The notes: generated by a model from the letters alone, not told the origin. Shown: positions 50,918-60,309, numbered from the stretch's first letter. The stretch: DNA of 64,000 bases from Streptomyces eurocidicus (GCF_002891295.1 NZ_LGUI01000013.1:232785-296784), one strand, 5' to 3'. A program made the numbers and translations.

Positions 50918-52255
50918 TCACAAGGGCACGCGCAACGCCCCGTCGATCATCTCGGCGGCCTCCGCGGTAGCCGCACACCCACTCTCGATCAGGTGCTCGC
51001 GCACCGCCCGGAGCCGGTCCCGTAAGCGCTGCGATTCCATGCCTCTCGCCTGCTCGGTCATCTCCCGGGCGGTGGCCACCGCCTTGTCCGCGTCTCCTTG
51101 ACGCAGCTCGATGTGCGTGAGCATGGCGAGCCGGTGGACACGGCCCCGGTCGTGGGCGGGGGTGTCGACGGCGCGGTCCGCGTGCTCACGGGCGGGTCCG
51201 AGATCGCCGAGGCTGAGCAGCGCCTCCGCCACCTGAACGTTGACCAGGCCCGGCTGGACGTAGCCGGTCTCGGCGGGCTCCGCGCCGCGGTGGATGCGCT
51301 CGGCGGCGGTCTCGGCACGGCGGATGCAGGCGAGCGCCCCCGCGCCGTCGCCCAGTCGCGCGTACGCCTTGGCCTGCATCGCGTAGAGGTCGGCGGCGAG
51401 CGCCGGGGTGAGCTCCGGCCCGGCGGACCGCAGCGCGGACTCGGCGAACGCGACGGCCTGCCGGTACTCCCTCATGAACAGCGACTGGTTGACGAGCAGG
51501 GCGATCACATAGGCACCGAGGCCCCGGTCCCCGCTGGCCTTGGCCAGCCGCAGCGCCTGGTGGAAGTAGCGCTGGGCCAGGCCGTGGGCGTCGGAGTCAT
51601 AGGCGCAGATCCCGGCGACGGCGACCAGCCCGCCCGTGGCCCGGTGGAGCTGACGGCCCGTCTCGTCGGTGTAGCTGCCGCGCAGCAGGGGGGCGGCCTC
51701 GGCGTTGAGGAAGCCGACCACCCGGGCGCGGGTGGCGATGCCACCGGCCTTGCGGTACATCTGTTCGTAGTGGGCGCGGGCGGCGCGCAGCATCTCGATG
51801 TCGTCCATGGAGACCCGGGTCAGCCCGCGCCGGGAGACGTCGGCGTCCTCGGGCGGGTTCTCCCACTCCCAGACCGGGATGACGGCGGGCGTCCCGGTGA
51901 CGGCGGGCGCGCTGACGATGTGCTCGCGCTGCTGTTCGTCCGAGCGCCACAGGGCGGTGGCGCGCTCGACGAAGCCGGAGAGGGGGGTGTTGGGCAACCG
52001 GGGGCTGCCCGGGGTGCCGAGACCTATGTCGTCGAGGGTCAGCGCGCGGTGCAGCCGCTCCCCGAGGACCTCGCAGATCAGGTCGGGCACCTGGCCCCGG
52101 GGGCGCTGACCGCGCAGCCAGCGGGCGACGGCGGTGTGTTCGTACCGCAGCGCCAGACCCCGGGCCCGGCCCGCCGCGTTGACATGGGCGGCCAGTCCGG
52201 CGTGGGAGATGCCCGCCTCGTCGAGGATGGCGTCAAGCAGTGTGTTGGGCTCCAT
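50918..52255 (-). CDS. NsdA-like TPR-containing transcriptional regulator
   Basis: A 445-residue regulator. The N-terminal ~80 residues (TLLDAILDEAGISHAGLAAHVNAAGRARGL and HTAVARWLRGQRPRGQVPDLICEVLGERL) form an XRE-like helix-turn-helix, followed by a long all-helical part with TPR-like repeats (YDSDAHGLAQRYFHQALRLAKASGD, AVAFAESALRSAGPELTPALAADLYAMQAKAYARLGDGAGALACIRRAE, VQVAEALLSLGDLGPAREHADRAV). This architecture matches Streptomyces NsdA, which delays sporulation and antibiotic production; I cannot say whether this copy is NsdA or a paralogue. It sits between a SpoIIE phosphatase and a Nudix gene. ATG 52255. Confidence 0.78.
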   Translation of the reverse strand: MEPNTLLDAILDEAGISHAGLAAHVNAAGRARGLALRYEHTAVARWLRGQRPRGQVPDLICEVLGERLHRALTLDDIGLGTPGSPRLPNTPLSGFVERATALWRSDEQQREHIVSAPAVTGTPAVIPVWEWENPPEDADVSRRGLTRVSMDDIEMLRAARAHYEQMYRKAGGIATRARVVGFLNAEAAPLLRGSYTDETGRQLHRATGGLVAVAGICAYDSDAHGLAQRYFHQALRLAKASGDRGLGAYVIALLVNQSLFMREYRQAVAFAESALRSAGPELTPALAADLYAMQAKAYARLGDGAGALACIRRAETAAERIHRGAEPAETGYVQPGLVNVQVAEALLSLGDLGPAREHADRAVDTPAHDRGRVHRLAMLTHIELRQGDADKAVATAREMTEQARGMESQRLRDRLRAVREHLIESGCAATAEAAEMIDGALRVPL

Positions 52256-52335
52256 CCTGCCCTCCGGGTGCGCTCGGTGAGGTCAGCGTAGTGGAGATCC
52301 CTTCGCACGGGGTGTGAACCGGACGTCGCTGAGCG

Positions 52336-53523
52336 TCAGAGCGGAGCGGTGTCTTCCAGCCGGTACGGGGGTGACTCCCGGCGGCCGGAGGTGAGCGCGC
52401 CGGGCCGCTGAGCGGGGCCGGCGACCCGGCAGCGGTCCCGGCGGAGCACCATCAGGGCCATGTCGTCGGACAGCCGTCCCCCGGTGTGGCGCAGCAGCGC
52501 CGTCCGCACCCGCTCGACGACGGCCGCCGGGACGACGGGGGCGACCGGGGCCGCCTCGGCCAGCACCCTCGCCAGGGGGAAGAACTCCCCTCGCGCGTCC
52601 CGGGCGTCCTCCGCGCCGTCGGTGTGGAGGACCAGCGCGTCGCCCGGCGCCAGCCGGGTCAGCCGGGCCACCGGCAGCCGGCCGGGCAGCGGGAACAGGC
52701 CGAGCGGGGGCAGTGGATCGCCGCGCCCCACGGCGGCGGCGCGCACCCGGCGGCCGGATCCGCGGGAGAGCCGGTGCGGCCAGGGGTGCCCGCAGTTGAG
52801 GGCCTTGACGAGGCCGTCGGAGCCCACCTCCAGGAGCAGGACGGTGACGAACTCCTCGCCGAGCGACGGCTCGCCCAGCTCCCGCTGGAGCGCGCGCTCC
52901 AGCCGGCGCAGCACCCCGGGGAGCTCCGGCTCGTCGTGCGCGGCCTCGCGGAAGCTGCCCAGCACGGCGGCGACGGTGCCGATCGCGCCGAGGCCGTGGC
53001 CGCGGACGTCGCCTATGACGACGCGGACGCCGTGCGGGGTGGCCAGGGCCTCGTAGAGATCGCCGCCGACGAGCGCGCCCTCGCTGACGGACAGATGGCC
53101 GCCGGCCAGGGTCATCCCGCCGAGCCGGGGCGGCAGGGGGCGCAGCAGCGTCCGCTGCGCGGCGGCGGCGACCTCGCGGGCGCGCTCCAGCTCCTTCATG
53201 AGCCGGCGGCGGCCCGCGGTGAGGAGGTGGGCGAGTGCCGCGACGGCGACGATCGCACAGCAGGTGCCGAGGCGGGCGGCGGTGTCGAGGCGGCCGGCCG
53301 AGCCCAGCGGCACGAGCGCGAGGAGCGCGCAGACCCCGGCGAGCACCACGCACTGGCGGCGGCCGGTGCCGGCGCAGGCGAGGGCGGGCGCGGCGGCGAG
53401 CAGCTGGACGAGATGGGTGCCGCGCGGGCTCAGCAGCTCCACGGCCACGACGGCCAGCACCCAGAGTCCGGGAAGCGCGAACACCATCCCCCTCCGCCAG
53501 CGCACCGCCCTTGTCCGGATCAT
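52336..53523 (-). CDS. Membrane-anchored PP2C/SpoIIE-type protein phosphatase
   Basis: A 395-residue protein. About four N-terminal membrane segments (GMVFALPGLWVLAVVAVELL, LVQLLAAAPALACAG, CVVLAGVCALLALVPLG and LGTCCAIVAVAALAHLLT) precede a cytoplasmic PP2C phosphatase with VGGDLYEALATP, VVIGDVRGHGLGAIGTVAAVLGSFRE, ALNCGHPWPHRL, LVLHTDGAEDARDARGEFF and GRLSDDMALMVL, which supply the Mn-binding Asp residues. Such proteins usually dephosphorylate anti-sigma-factor antagonists. No anti-sigma gene is adjacent. ATG 53523 has AGGGGGG upstream. Confidence 0.9.
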   Translation of the reverse strand: MIRTRAVRWRRGMVFALPGLWVLAVVAVELLSPRGTHLVQLLAAAPALACAGTGRRQCVVLAGVCALLALVPLGSAGRLDTAARLGTCCAIVAVAALAHLLTAGRRRLMKELERAREVAAAAQRTLLRPLPPRLGGMTLAGGHLSVSEGALVGGDLYEALATPHGVRVVIGDVRGHGLGAIGTVAAVLGSFREAAHDEPELPGVLRRLERALQRELGEPSLGEEFVTVLLLEVGSDGLVKALNCGHPWPHRLSRGSGRRVRAAAVGRGDPLPPLGLFPLPGRLPVARLTRLAPGDALVLHTDGAEDARDARGEFFPLARVLAEAAPVAPVVPAAVVERVRTALLRHTGGRLSDDMALMVLRRDRCRVAGPAQRPGALTSGRRESPPYRLEDTAPL

Positions 53524-53650
53524 GCCGTCGGCCCCCCTAGCAGCAATGACGCGCTCAATTCTCGCGAGCACTCAGCGCCGAGTAACGACTTGACCCTTCA
53601 ATTCCACCCTATTGAGTGATATTCGGACACTCAGGGACGATGGCACGCGC

Positions 53651-53684
53651 GAGGGGCGCACCCGGTGAACCGGATGCGCCCCTC
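53651..53684 (-). terminator. Terminator after pheT
   Basis: GAGGGGCGCA (53651-53660) pairs with TGCGCCCCTC (53675-53684), with an inner CCGGT/ACCGG helix; 46 bases past the pheT stop. Confidence 0.8.
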
Positions 53685-53729
53685 GGTCGGTGGCTCCCGC
53701 CACCGGGTGGGTCCCGAGGACCCGACGGC

Positions 53730-56240
53730 TCACGCCCCTCGCAGCACCGCGCCCGTGCGCGCGACCGCCGAGGCGACGGCGGCGTCGCGGGCGGCCGATG
53801 CCTCGTCGGCCGTCAGCGTGCGGTCCGCGGCGCGGAACCGCAGCGCGTACGCCAGCGACTTCTTGCCCTCGCCGAGCTGCTCGCCGACGAAGACGTCGAA
53901 CAGGCGGAGCGACTCCAGGAGCTCACCGGCGCCGGACCGCAGCGCGGCCTCGACGTCGGCCGCGGGCACCGAAGCGGCCACGACGAGCGCGACGTCCTGG
54001 GTGGCCACCGGGAAGGCGGAGACGCGGGGGGACTGGACGGGGCCGGTGCCCGCCCGCTCCAGGAGGTCGAGCTCGATCTCCATGGCGCAGGTGCGCTCCG
54101 GCAGGCCGAACGCCTTGGTGACGCGCGGGTGGAGCTCACCGGCGCTGCCGACGAACACCTCCTGGCCGTCGATGACGGCGAGCAGCGCGGCACAGCGGCC
54201 CGGGTGGAACGGCGCGTGCTGGTCCTGGCGGACGATCAGCTCCACCCCGGCCTCACGGGCGACCGTGCGGCCGGCCTCGACCGCGTCCGCCCAGGTGGCC
54301 CGGCGGCCCTGGCCCCACCAGCCGGCCAGCTCGCGGGAGCCGGCGAGGACGACGGCGGCCCGGCGCGGCTGCCGGGGCAGCGCGGCGTTCAGGCCGGCGA
54401 TCTCCTCGTCGGTCGGGCGGCGGTCGACGGGCAGCCGGACGGCGGCCGGCTCGTCGCCGGTCGGCCGGAAGACCAGACCGGTCTCGAACAGCGCGAGGTC
54501 GTGCCCGCCACGGCCGTCGTTGCGCCGCAGGGCGGCGAACAGACCCGGCAGCAGCGTGGTGCGCAGCGCCGGCTCGGTGTCGGCCAGCGGGTTGACCAGG
54601 CGCACCACGGTGCGGCGCGGGTCGTCGGCGGCCAGGCCGAGCTGGTCGAGCGCGGCGTCCCCGACGAAGGGGTAGTTGAGCGCCTCGACATAGCCGGCGC
54701 CGGCGAGGGCGCGGCCGACCCGGCGGTGCAGGCGCTGCCGCTCGGTCAGGCCCCGGCCGGCCGGGGGCCTCGGCAGGGTGGAGGGCAGGTTCTCGTAGCC
54801 CTCCAGGCGGATGACCTCTTCGGCGAGGTCGTTGGGGTCGGTGAGGTCCGGGCGCCAGCTGGGCACGGTGACGATGAGCTCGTCCTGCCCGTAGACGTCG
54901 CAGCCGACCTGCTGGAGGCGGCGGACGACGGTCTCCCGGCCGTACGGGACACCGGCGACGCGGTCCGGGTGGTCGGCGCTGATCGAGATCGTGCGCGGCC
55001 CGCTGGGGGCGACGATCTCGGTGACGCCGGCCTCGGCGGTGCCGCCCGCCAGCAGCACCAGCAGGTCGACGGTGCGCTGGGCCGCCGCGGAGGCGGCGTT
55101 CGGGTCGACGCCGCGCTCGAAGCGCTTGGACGCCTCGGAGGACAGCTTGTGGCGGCGGGCCGCCCGGGCGATGGCGACGGCGTCGAAGTGCGCGGCCTCG
55201 ACGACGATCTCGGTGGAGCCCTGGCCGGCGGCGTGGTCGCCGATCTCGGTCTCGGCGCCGCCCATCACACCCGCGAGCCCGATCGGGCCGCGGTTGTCGG
55301 TGATCACCAGGTCCTCGGGGTGCAGCGTCCGCTTGGTGCCGTCGAGGGTGGTGAGCCGCTCGCCGCGCTCGGCGCGGCGCACGCCGATCGCCCCGTCGAT
55401 CCGGGACCGGTCGTAGGCGTGCAGCGGCTGGCCCAGCTCGAGCATCACATAGTTGGTGACGTCGACCGCGAGCGAGATCGGGCGCATGCCCGCCTTCTGC
55501 AGGCGGCGCTGGAGCCAGATCGGGGAGCGCGCCTCCGCGTCGACACCGGTGACGGTGCGGGCGGTGAAGCGGGAGCAGCCGGCCGGGTCGGCGACCTTGA
55601 CCGGGTAGCCGTAGGAGTTCGGCGCCGGGACGTCCAGCAGGGCCGGGTCGCGCAGCGGCAGGCCGTAGGCGGTGGCGGCCTCGCGGGCCACGCCGCGCAT
55701 CGACAGGCAGTAGCCGCGGTCCGGGGTGACGGCGATGTCGAGGACCTCGTCGACGAGCTCCAGGAGCTCGATCGCGTCGGTGCCCGGCTCGTACTCCTGC
55801 GGGAGCACGATGATGCCGTGCGTGCCGTCGTCGCCCATGCCCAGCTCGTCGCCCGAGCAGATCATGCCGTGCGAGGTGCGGCCGTACGTCTTGCGGGCGG
55901 CGATCGCGAAGTCGCCGGGCAGGACGGCGCCGGGGAGCACCACGACGACCTTGTCGCCGACGGAGAAGTTGCGGGCGCCGCAGACGATCTCCTGGGGCTC
56001 GCCGGTGCCGTTGGCCGTGCCGACGTCGACCGTGCAGAAGCGGATGGGCTTCTTGAAGCCCTCCAGCTCCTCGATCGTGAGGACCTGGCCGACGACCAGG
56101 GGGCCCTTCAGACCCGCGCCGAGCTGCTCGACGCGCTCGACCTCCAGGCCGGCGGCGACGAGCTTGGCCTGCACGTCCCGACCGGTCTCACCGGCCGGCA
56201 GGTCGACGTATTCCCGCAGCCAAGAAAGCGGGACCCGCAT
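53730..56240 (-). CDS. pheT: Phenylalanyl-tRNA synthetase beta subunit
   Basis: An 836-residue beta subunit that recognises tRNA-Phe and edits mischarged Tyr. MRVPLSWLREYVDLP is the canonical start; the N-terminal tRNA-binding (EMAP-like) domain, the B3/B4 editing domain (PVDRRPTDEEIAGL is nearer the catalytic-like domain), the B5 domain and the C-terminal FDX-ACB anticodon-binding domain (VSAFPVATQDVALVV and LRLFDVFVGEQLGEGKKSLAYALRFR) are all recognisable. ATG 56240 overlaps the pheS stop by one base (TGATG). Full length, followed by a terminator. Confidence 0.97.
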   Translation of the reverse strand: MRVPLSWLREYVDLPAGETGRDVQAKLVAAGLEVERVEQLGAGLKGPLVVGQVLTIEELEGFKKPIRFCTVDVGTANGTGEPQEIVCGARNFSVGDKVVVVLPGAVLPGDFAIAARKTYGRTSHGMICSGDELGMGDDGTHGIIVLPQEYEPGTDAIELLELVDEVLDIAVTPDRGYCLSMRGVAREAATAYGLPLRDPALLDVPAPNSYGYPVKVADPAGCSRFTARTVTGVDAEARSPIWLQRRLQKAGMRPISLAVDVTNYVMLELGQPLHAYDRSRIDGAIGVRRAERGERLTTLDGTKRTLHPEDLVITDNRGPIGLAGVMGGAETEIGDHAAGQGSTEIVVEAAHFDAVAIARAARRHKLSSEASKRFERGVDPNAASAAAQRTVDLLVLLAGGTAEAGVTEIVAPSGPRTISISADHPDRVAGVPYGRETVVRRLQQVGCDVYGQDELIVTVPSWRPDLTDPNDLAEEVIRLEGYENLPSTLPRPPAGRGLTERQRLHRRVGRALAGAGYVEALNYPFVGDAALDQLGLAADDPRRTVVRLVNPLADTEPALRTTLLPGLFAALRRNDGRGGHDLALFETGLVFRPTGDEPAAVRLPVDRRPTDEEIAGLNAALPRQPRRAAVVLAGSRELAGWWGQGRRATWADAVEAGRTVAREAGVELIVRQDQHAPFHPGRCAALLAVIDGQEVFVGSAGELHPRVTKAFGLPERTCAMEIELDLLERAGTGPVQSPRVSAFPVATQDVALVVAASVPAADVEAALRSGAGELLESLRLFDVFVGEQLGEGKKSLAYALRFRAADRTLTADEASAARDAAVASAVARTGAVLRGA

Positions 56241-57361
56241 CAGATCTCCATCCCGAACGGCCGGGTGAAGCGCACGTCACCCTCGACCATGTCTCGCATG
56301 TCTTCAACGTTGTGGCGGAACATCAGCATGCGCTCGATGCCGAACCCGAAGGCGAATCCGCTGTACTTCTCCGGGTCGATGCCCGCGGCGACCAGCACCC
56401 GGGGGTTGACCATGCCGCAGCCGCCCAGCTCGATCCAGCCCTCGCTGGAGCAGGTGCGGCAGGGGCGGTCGGGGTTGCCGACCGACTCACCGCGGCACAC
56501 GTAGCACTGCATGTCCATCTCGGCGGACGGCTCGGTGAACGGGAAGTAGTTCGGCCGCAGCCGGGTGGACATCCCCGTGCCGAAGAGCGCCTGGACCATG
56601 TGGTCCAGGGTGCCCTTGAGGTCCGCCATGGTGAGGCCCTCGTCGATGGCGAGGAGCTCGACCTGGGTGAAGACCGGGGTGTGGGTGGCGTCCAGCTCGT
56701 CCGTGCGGTAGACGCGGCCCGGGCAGATCACATAGACCGGCGGCTCACGGTCGATCATCGTGCGGACCTGCACCGGGGAGGTGTGGGTGCGCAGCACGAC
56801 GCCGGAGTCGGCCTTGCCCTGCTTGTCCTGGACGAAGAAGGTGTCCTGCATCGCACGGGCCGGGTGGTCCGGCTCGAAGTTCAGCGCGTCGAAGTTGAAC
56901 CACTCGGCCTCGACCTCGGGCCCCTCGGCCACCTCGTAGCCCATCGCGACGAAGACGTCCTCGATGCGCTCGGAGAGCGTGGTCAGCGGGTGCCGGGCGC
57001 CGGCGGGGGCGCGGTCGTAGGCCAGTGTGACGTCCACGGCCTCCTCGACGAGCACGCGGGCGTCACGCTCCGCCTCCAGCTCGGCCTGGCGGGCCGCGAG
57101 GGCCTTGCTGACCGCGCCGCGGGCCATGCCCACGCGCTTGCCGGCCTCGGCCTTGGCCTGCGGCGGCAGGGCGCCGATCTCGCGGTTCGCCAGGGACAGC
57201 GGCGACGTGGGACCGGTGTGGGCGATCTTCGCCTCATGGAGGGCGGGGAGGTCGGCGGCGCCGGCGAAGGCGGCGAGCGCCTCGTCCCGCATGCGCTCGA
57301 GCTCTTCCGGTTTCAGTGCCTCGACCTCGACAGGGTCGTACGACTTATTGGGTGCGGACAT
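56240..57361 (-). CDS. pheS: Phenylalanyl-tRNA synthetase alpha subunit
   Basis: Catalytic subunit, 373 residues, charging tRNA-Phe. N-terminal coiled coil (ALAAFAGAADLPALHEAKIAHTGPTSPLSL) is followed by class II motifs: VEAEWFNFDALNFEPDHPARAMQDTFFV (motif 1/2 region), HTSPVQVRTMI, GRVYRTDELDATHTPVFTQVE and FGFGIERMLMFRHNVEDMRD (motif 3). CYVCRGESVGNPDRPCRTC is a Cys-bearing insertion. ATG 57361 has GGGAAGAG upstream; a start at 57442 would read through an interspersed repeat and is rejected. pheT follows with a one-base overlap. Confidence 0.97.
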   Translation of the reverse strand: MSAPNKSYDPVEVEALKPEELERMRDEALAAFAGAADLPALHEAKIAHTGPTSPLSLANREIGALPPQAKAEAGKRVGMARGAVSKALAARQAELEAERDARVLVEEAVDVTLAYDRAPAGARHPLTTLSERIEDVFVAMGYEVAEGPEVEAEWFNFDALNFEPDHPARAMQDTFFVQDKQGKADSGVVLRTHTSPVQVRTMIDREPPVYVICPGRVYRTDELDATHTPVFTQVELLAIDEGLTMADLKGTLDHMVQALFGTGMSTRLRPNYFPFTEPSAEMDMQCYVCRGESVGNPDRPCRTCSSEGWIELGGCGMVNPRVLVAAGIDPEKYSGFAFGFGIERMLMFRHNVEDMRDMVEGDVRFTRPFGMEI

Positions 57362-57384
57362 CTCTTCCCGTGCTTCCGATTGTC

Positions 57385-57440
57385 TGCCAGCTACCGCTGG
57401 GAGGTGCCCCCAGGCTTCGCTTCGCCGGCGGCGCTTGCCC
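57385..57440. repeat. Streptomyces-type intergenic repeat in the pheS leader
   Basis: GCCAGCTACCGCTGGGAGGT followed by GCCCCCAGGCTTCGCTTCG and CGGCGGCGCTTGCCC resembles a widespread Streptomyces intergenic repeat family that I recall by its CACCTCCCAGCGGTAGCTGG core. GCCAGCTACCGCTGG can itself fold. Confidence 0.65.
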
Positions 57441-57573
57441 ATCAGATGGGTGCCAAGGTCGTGCCAAAGGTGCCAAAGGTCGAGTCTAAAGGGCGCGCGT
57501 GGTGGGCTGGGCCCACGGGCCGCGCCCGGGCGCCTCTCCCCCCTCCTCGGCTCCCGCTTGTCCCGGCCCCGTC

Positions 57574-58749
57574 TCAGCCCTGGGTGAGGAAGGCGGGGGC
57601 GCCCACGGGCAGCGTGAACCGGAACTGGGCGCCACCGCGCACCGCCCGCTCCACGGTGATCGTCCCGCCGTGGGCCTCGACGATGCCCTTGACGATGTAC
57701 AACCCCAGGCCGGTGCCGCCGCGCTTGCTGCCCCGCCAGAAGCGGGTGAAGACACGGCTCATGGACTCCTCCGGGATGCCGGGACCCTCATCGCTCACGG
57801 TGACCGCCGTGCCCTCGGTCCGGGCCTTGGTCAGCGCCGGGGACACCGCTATGGTGACCGTTCCCGCGCCGTGGCGCACGGCGTTTTCCAGGAGGTTGCC
57901 GAGCACCTGGTCGATCTTGTCCGGATCGGCCCAGAGATCCGGCAGCGGATCCTCCACCTCGACCCGGAAGCGCTCCTCGGGCTGCCCGGCGGCGGTGTAC
58001 GCCTGGATGTGCCGGCGGACGGCGGCGACCACGTCGACGGGCTGGCGGCGGACCTCCAGCCGGCCGGAGTCGATCCGGGAGATGTCGAGCAGCTCGGCGA
58101 TCAGCCGGGTGACCCGGTCGGCATCGGCGTCGACGGTCTCCAGCATCAGCCGCTTCTGGTCGTCGGTGAACCGCTCCCACTTCGCGAGCAGCGTCGCCGT
58201 GAAGCCCTTGACGGACGTCAGCGGCGAGCGGAGCTCGTGGGCGACGGTGGCGATCAGCTCGGCGTGGCTGCGCTCGGTCCGGCGACGGGCCTCGGTGCCG
58301 CGCAGCTGGACGACCAGCCGGCGCACCGGGCCGTTCGGCCGCTCGCGGACGTAGCGGGCGGAGACGAGGACCTCACGGCCGCCGGGGAGCAGGAGATTGC
58401 GCTCCGGCTGGCCGATCCGGGTGGTCAGACCGCCGTACGGGTCGGTCAGCGGCCACCAGCGGCGGCCTTCCAGGTCCTCGAAGGGCAGGGCGCTCTCCAG
58501 GGAGCGGCCGAGGGCCTCGCGGGGCGCCACGGCCGTGATCCGGGCGGCGGCGGCGTTGAAGCAGGTCACCCGGCCGTTCTCATCGGCGACGACCAGGCCG
58601 TCGGGCAGGTCGTCGGGGTCGAGACCGAGGCCGCCGAGCCCCGGCAGGGGCGCCTCGCGGGCCCCTCGGGCGTCGCTGACACCGTGGGTGTCAGGGGAAG
58701 CGGCCGGACAGGCGTCGGCCACGCTTCCGGAAGTCCTGACGTTCATCAT
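57574..58749 (-). CDS. PAS-domain sensor histidine kinase
   Basis: A 391-residue soluble kinase. A PAS domain (LPDGLVVADENGRVTCFNAAAARITAV onward) occupies roughly 50-165; the HisKA box ELIATVAHELRSPLTSVKGFTATLL carries the phospho-acceptor His; HATPase motifs are NLLENAVRHGAG (N box), VSDEGPGIPEES (G1) and GGTGLGLYIVKGIVEAHGG (G2). No membrane segment and no adjacent response regulator, so it is an orphan cytoplasmic sensor. ATG 58749 has GGGAGGGGG upstream. Located between trmH-like and pheS genes on the same strand. Confidence 0.92.
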   Translation of the reverse strand: MMNVRTSGSVADACPAASPDTHGVSDARGAREAPLPGLGGLGLDPDDLPDGLVVADENGRVTCFNAAAARITAVAPREALGRSLESALPFEDLEGRRWWPLTDPYGGLTTRIGQPERNLLLPGGREVLVSARYVRERPNGPVRRLVVQLRGTEARRRTERSHAELIATVAHELRSPLTSVKGFTATLLAKWERFTDDQKRLMLETVDADADRVTRLIAELLDISRIDSGRLEVRRQPVDVVAAVRRHIQAYTAAGQPEERFRVEVEDPLPDLWADPDKIDQVLGNLLENAVRHGAGTVTIAVSPALTKARTEGTAVTVSDEGPGIPEESMSRVFTRFWRGSKRGGTGLGLYIVKGIVEAHGGTITVERAVRGGAQFRFTLPVGAPAFLTQG

Positions 58750-58785
58750 CCGCACCCCCTCCCGAGCCCCCGGGGGGCAACCCTA

Positions 58786-59619
58786 CTAGCTGAAGGTCAC
58801 GGAGCGGCACCCTCCGGGTGCACGCTGCGCACGGGCGGAGGCGTAGAGGCACACGGCGGCGGCCGTCGCGAGGTTCAGGCTCTCGGCCTTTCCGTGGATC
58901 GGCACCCTGACGACCTCGTCGGCCAGGGCCCGGGTCTCGGCGGGCAGGCCCCATGCCTCGTTGCCGAAGATCCAGGCGGTGGGGCCGCCCATGGTGCCCT
59001 GGTCCAGCTCGGCGTCCAGGTCGCGCTCCCCGGCGCCGTCGGCGGCCAGGATCCGCGCCCCGGCGCCCTGGAGGCCGCGCACGGCCTGCTCGACGGGCAC
59101 GCCCACGGCGACCGGCAGGTGGAAGAGGGAGCCGACGGAGGCACGGACCGACTTGGGGTTGTAGAGGTCCACCGAGGCGTCGGTCAGCACGACGGCGTCC
59201 GCGCCGGCGGCGTCCGCGCAGCGCAGCACCGTACCGGCGTTCCCGGGGTCCCGGACGTGCGCGAGGACGGCGACGAGCCGGGGCCGGCCGGCCAGGATCT
59301 CCTCGAAGGGCGTGTCCAGGAAGCGGCACAGGCCGACGATGCCCTGCGGGGTGACGGTGTCGGACATCTCCGCGATGACCTCGTCCGTCGCGATCAGCAC
59401 GGGCACCCCGGCCTCACGGGCGGCGGTCACGACGTCCGCGTGCCGCTCGGCGGCGTCCGGCGTCACATACACCTCGATGAGGTGATCGACGGCCTCGCGG
59501 ACGGACTGCGGCCCCTCGGCCAGGAACCGGCGTTCCTTGCTGCGGAAGCTGCGCTTGGTAAGACGGCGGGCCGCGATGACACGGGGCGATCGCAGGGACG
59601 TCAGCTCGGGGGCCGCCAT
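58786..59619 (-). CDS. TrmH/SpoU family RNA 2'-O-methyltransferase
   Basis: A 277-residue SPOUT methyltransferase. The N-terminal substrate-binding domain (SPRVIAARRLTKRSFRSKERRFLAEGPQSVREAV) resembles 23S rRNA methyltransferases; the knot has HVRDPGNAGTVLR (motif 1 with catalytic Arg), AWIFGNEAWGL (motif 2) and ESLNLATAAAVCLY (motif 3), which bind SAM. The target nucleotide is not known. It follows rplT on the same strand behind a terminator; the association with ribosomal protein genes fits an rRNA-modifying role. ATG 59619. Confidence 0.92.
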   Translation of the reverse strand: MAAPELTSLRSPRVIAARRLTKRSFRSKERRFLAEGPQSVREAVDHLIEVYVTPDAAERHADVVTAAREAGVPVLIATDEVIAEMSDTVTPQGIVGLCRFLDTPFEEILAGRPRLVAVLAHVRDPGNAGTVLRCADAAGADAVVLTDASVDLYNPKSVRASVGSLFHLPVAVGVPVEQAVRGLQGAGARILAADGAGERDLDAELDQGTMGGPTAWIFGNEAWGLPAETRALADEVVRVPIHGKAESLNLATAAAVCLYASARAQRAPGGCRSVTFS

Positions 59620-59764
59620 GGGCTCACTTTCGGTTGCTGGGACGTGCTCGCCGGTGCCGAACGGTCTCGGCGCCGCCGGTCCGCACCGTCATGGTGGGGG
59701 ATCCGGCGCGGCGGGGTCGGCCGCCCGGCAGTGCGGGCGGGCCGCGGGCCGGGGCCCGGACGCA

Positions 59765-59800
59765 ACCGGACCCGCAGGCCAGAGGGCCTGCGGGTCCGGT
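59765..59800 (-). terminator. Terminator of the infC-rpmI-rplT operon
   Basis: ACCGGACCCGCAGGCC (59765-59780) pairs perfectly with GGCCTGCGGGTCCGGT (59785-59800) around AGAG, 22 bases past rplT. Confidence 0.9.
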
Positions 59801-59821
59801 CGGTGCCTGGGGGCGCCGGGA

Positions 59822-60208
59822 TCAGGCGGCGGCCTTCGGGGCGTTGACGTCGGCCGGCAGCGCCTTCTGCGCGACCTCGACGAGCGCGGCGAACGCGTTC
59901 ATGTCGTTGACCGCGAGCTCGGCCAGGATCTTGCGGTCCACCTCGATGTTGGCGGCCTTCAGACCCTGGATGAGGCGGTTGTACGTCATGCCGTTCTGGC
60001 GGGCAGCGGCGTTGATGCGCTGGATCCACAGCTGACGGAAGTCGCCCTTGCGCTTCTTGCGGTCGTTGTAGTTGTAGACCAGGGAGTGGGTGACCTGCTC
60101 CTTGGCCTTGCGGTACAGGCGCGACCGCTGGCCGCGGTAGCCCTTGGCCGCCTCGAGGATCGCCCGACGCTTCTTGTGCGCGTTGACTGCGCGCTTGACG
60201 CGTGCCAC
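59822..60208 (-). CDS. rplT: Ribosomal protein L20 (bL20)
   Basis: A 128-residue 50S protein needed early in large-subunit assembly. MARVKRAVNAHKKRRAILEAAKGYRGQRSRLYRKAKEQ is the conserved basic N-terminal helix that threads into 23S rRNA; RQLWIQRINAAARQNGMTYNRLIQGLK is the globular part. Third gene of infC-rpmI-rplT, 101 bases after rpmI. In other bacteria L20 binds a leader RNA to control the operon; whether that holds here is untested. Confidence 0.98.
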   Translation of the reverse strand: MARVKRAVNAHKKRRAILEAAKGYRGQRSRLYRKAKEQVTHSLVYNYNDRKKRKGDFRQLWIQRINAAARQNGMTYNRLIQGLKAANIEVDRKILAELAVNDMNAFAALVEVAQKALPADVNAPKAAA

Positions 60209-60309
60209 TTGTTAACTCCTTGTAGCGGGGCCGCGGTGCGTTCTCACGCGGCCCGAATTCGAATGGGTCCCGGTCCGACGCGCACCCCGTGGGTACGGGG
60301 CGCGGAGCG

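Noticed and set aside
57362..57573. T-box leader for pheST
   Set aside because: No T-box sequence, specifier loop or terminator was found; the gap holds a dispersed repeat and TTGGCAC copies instead.
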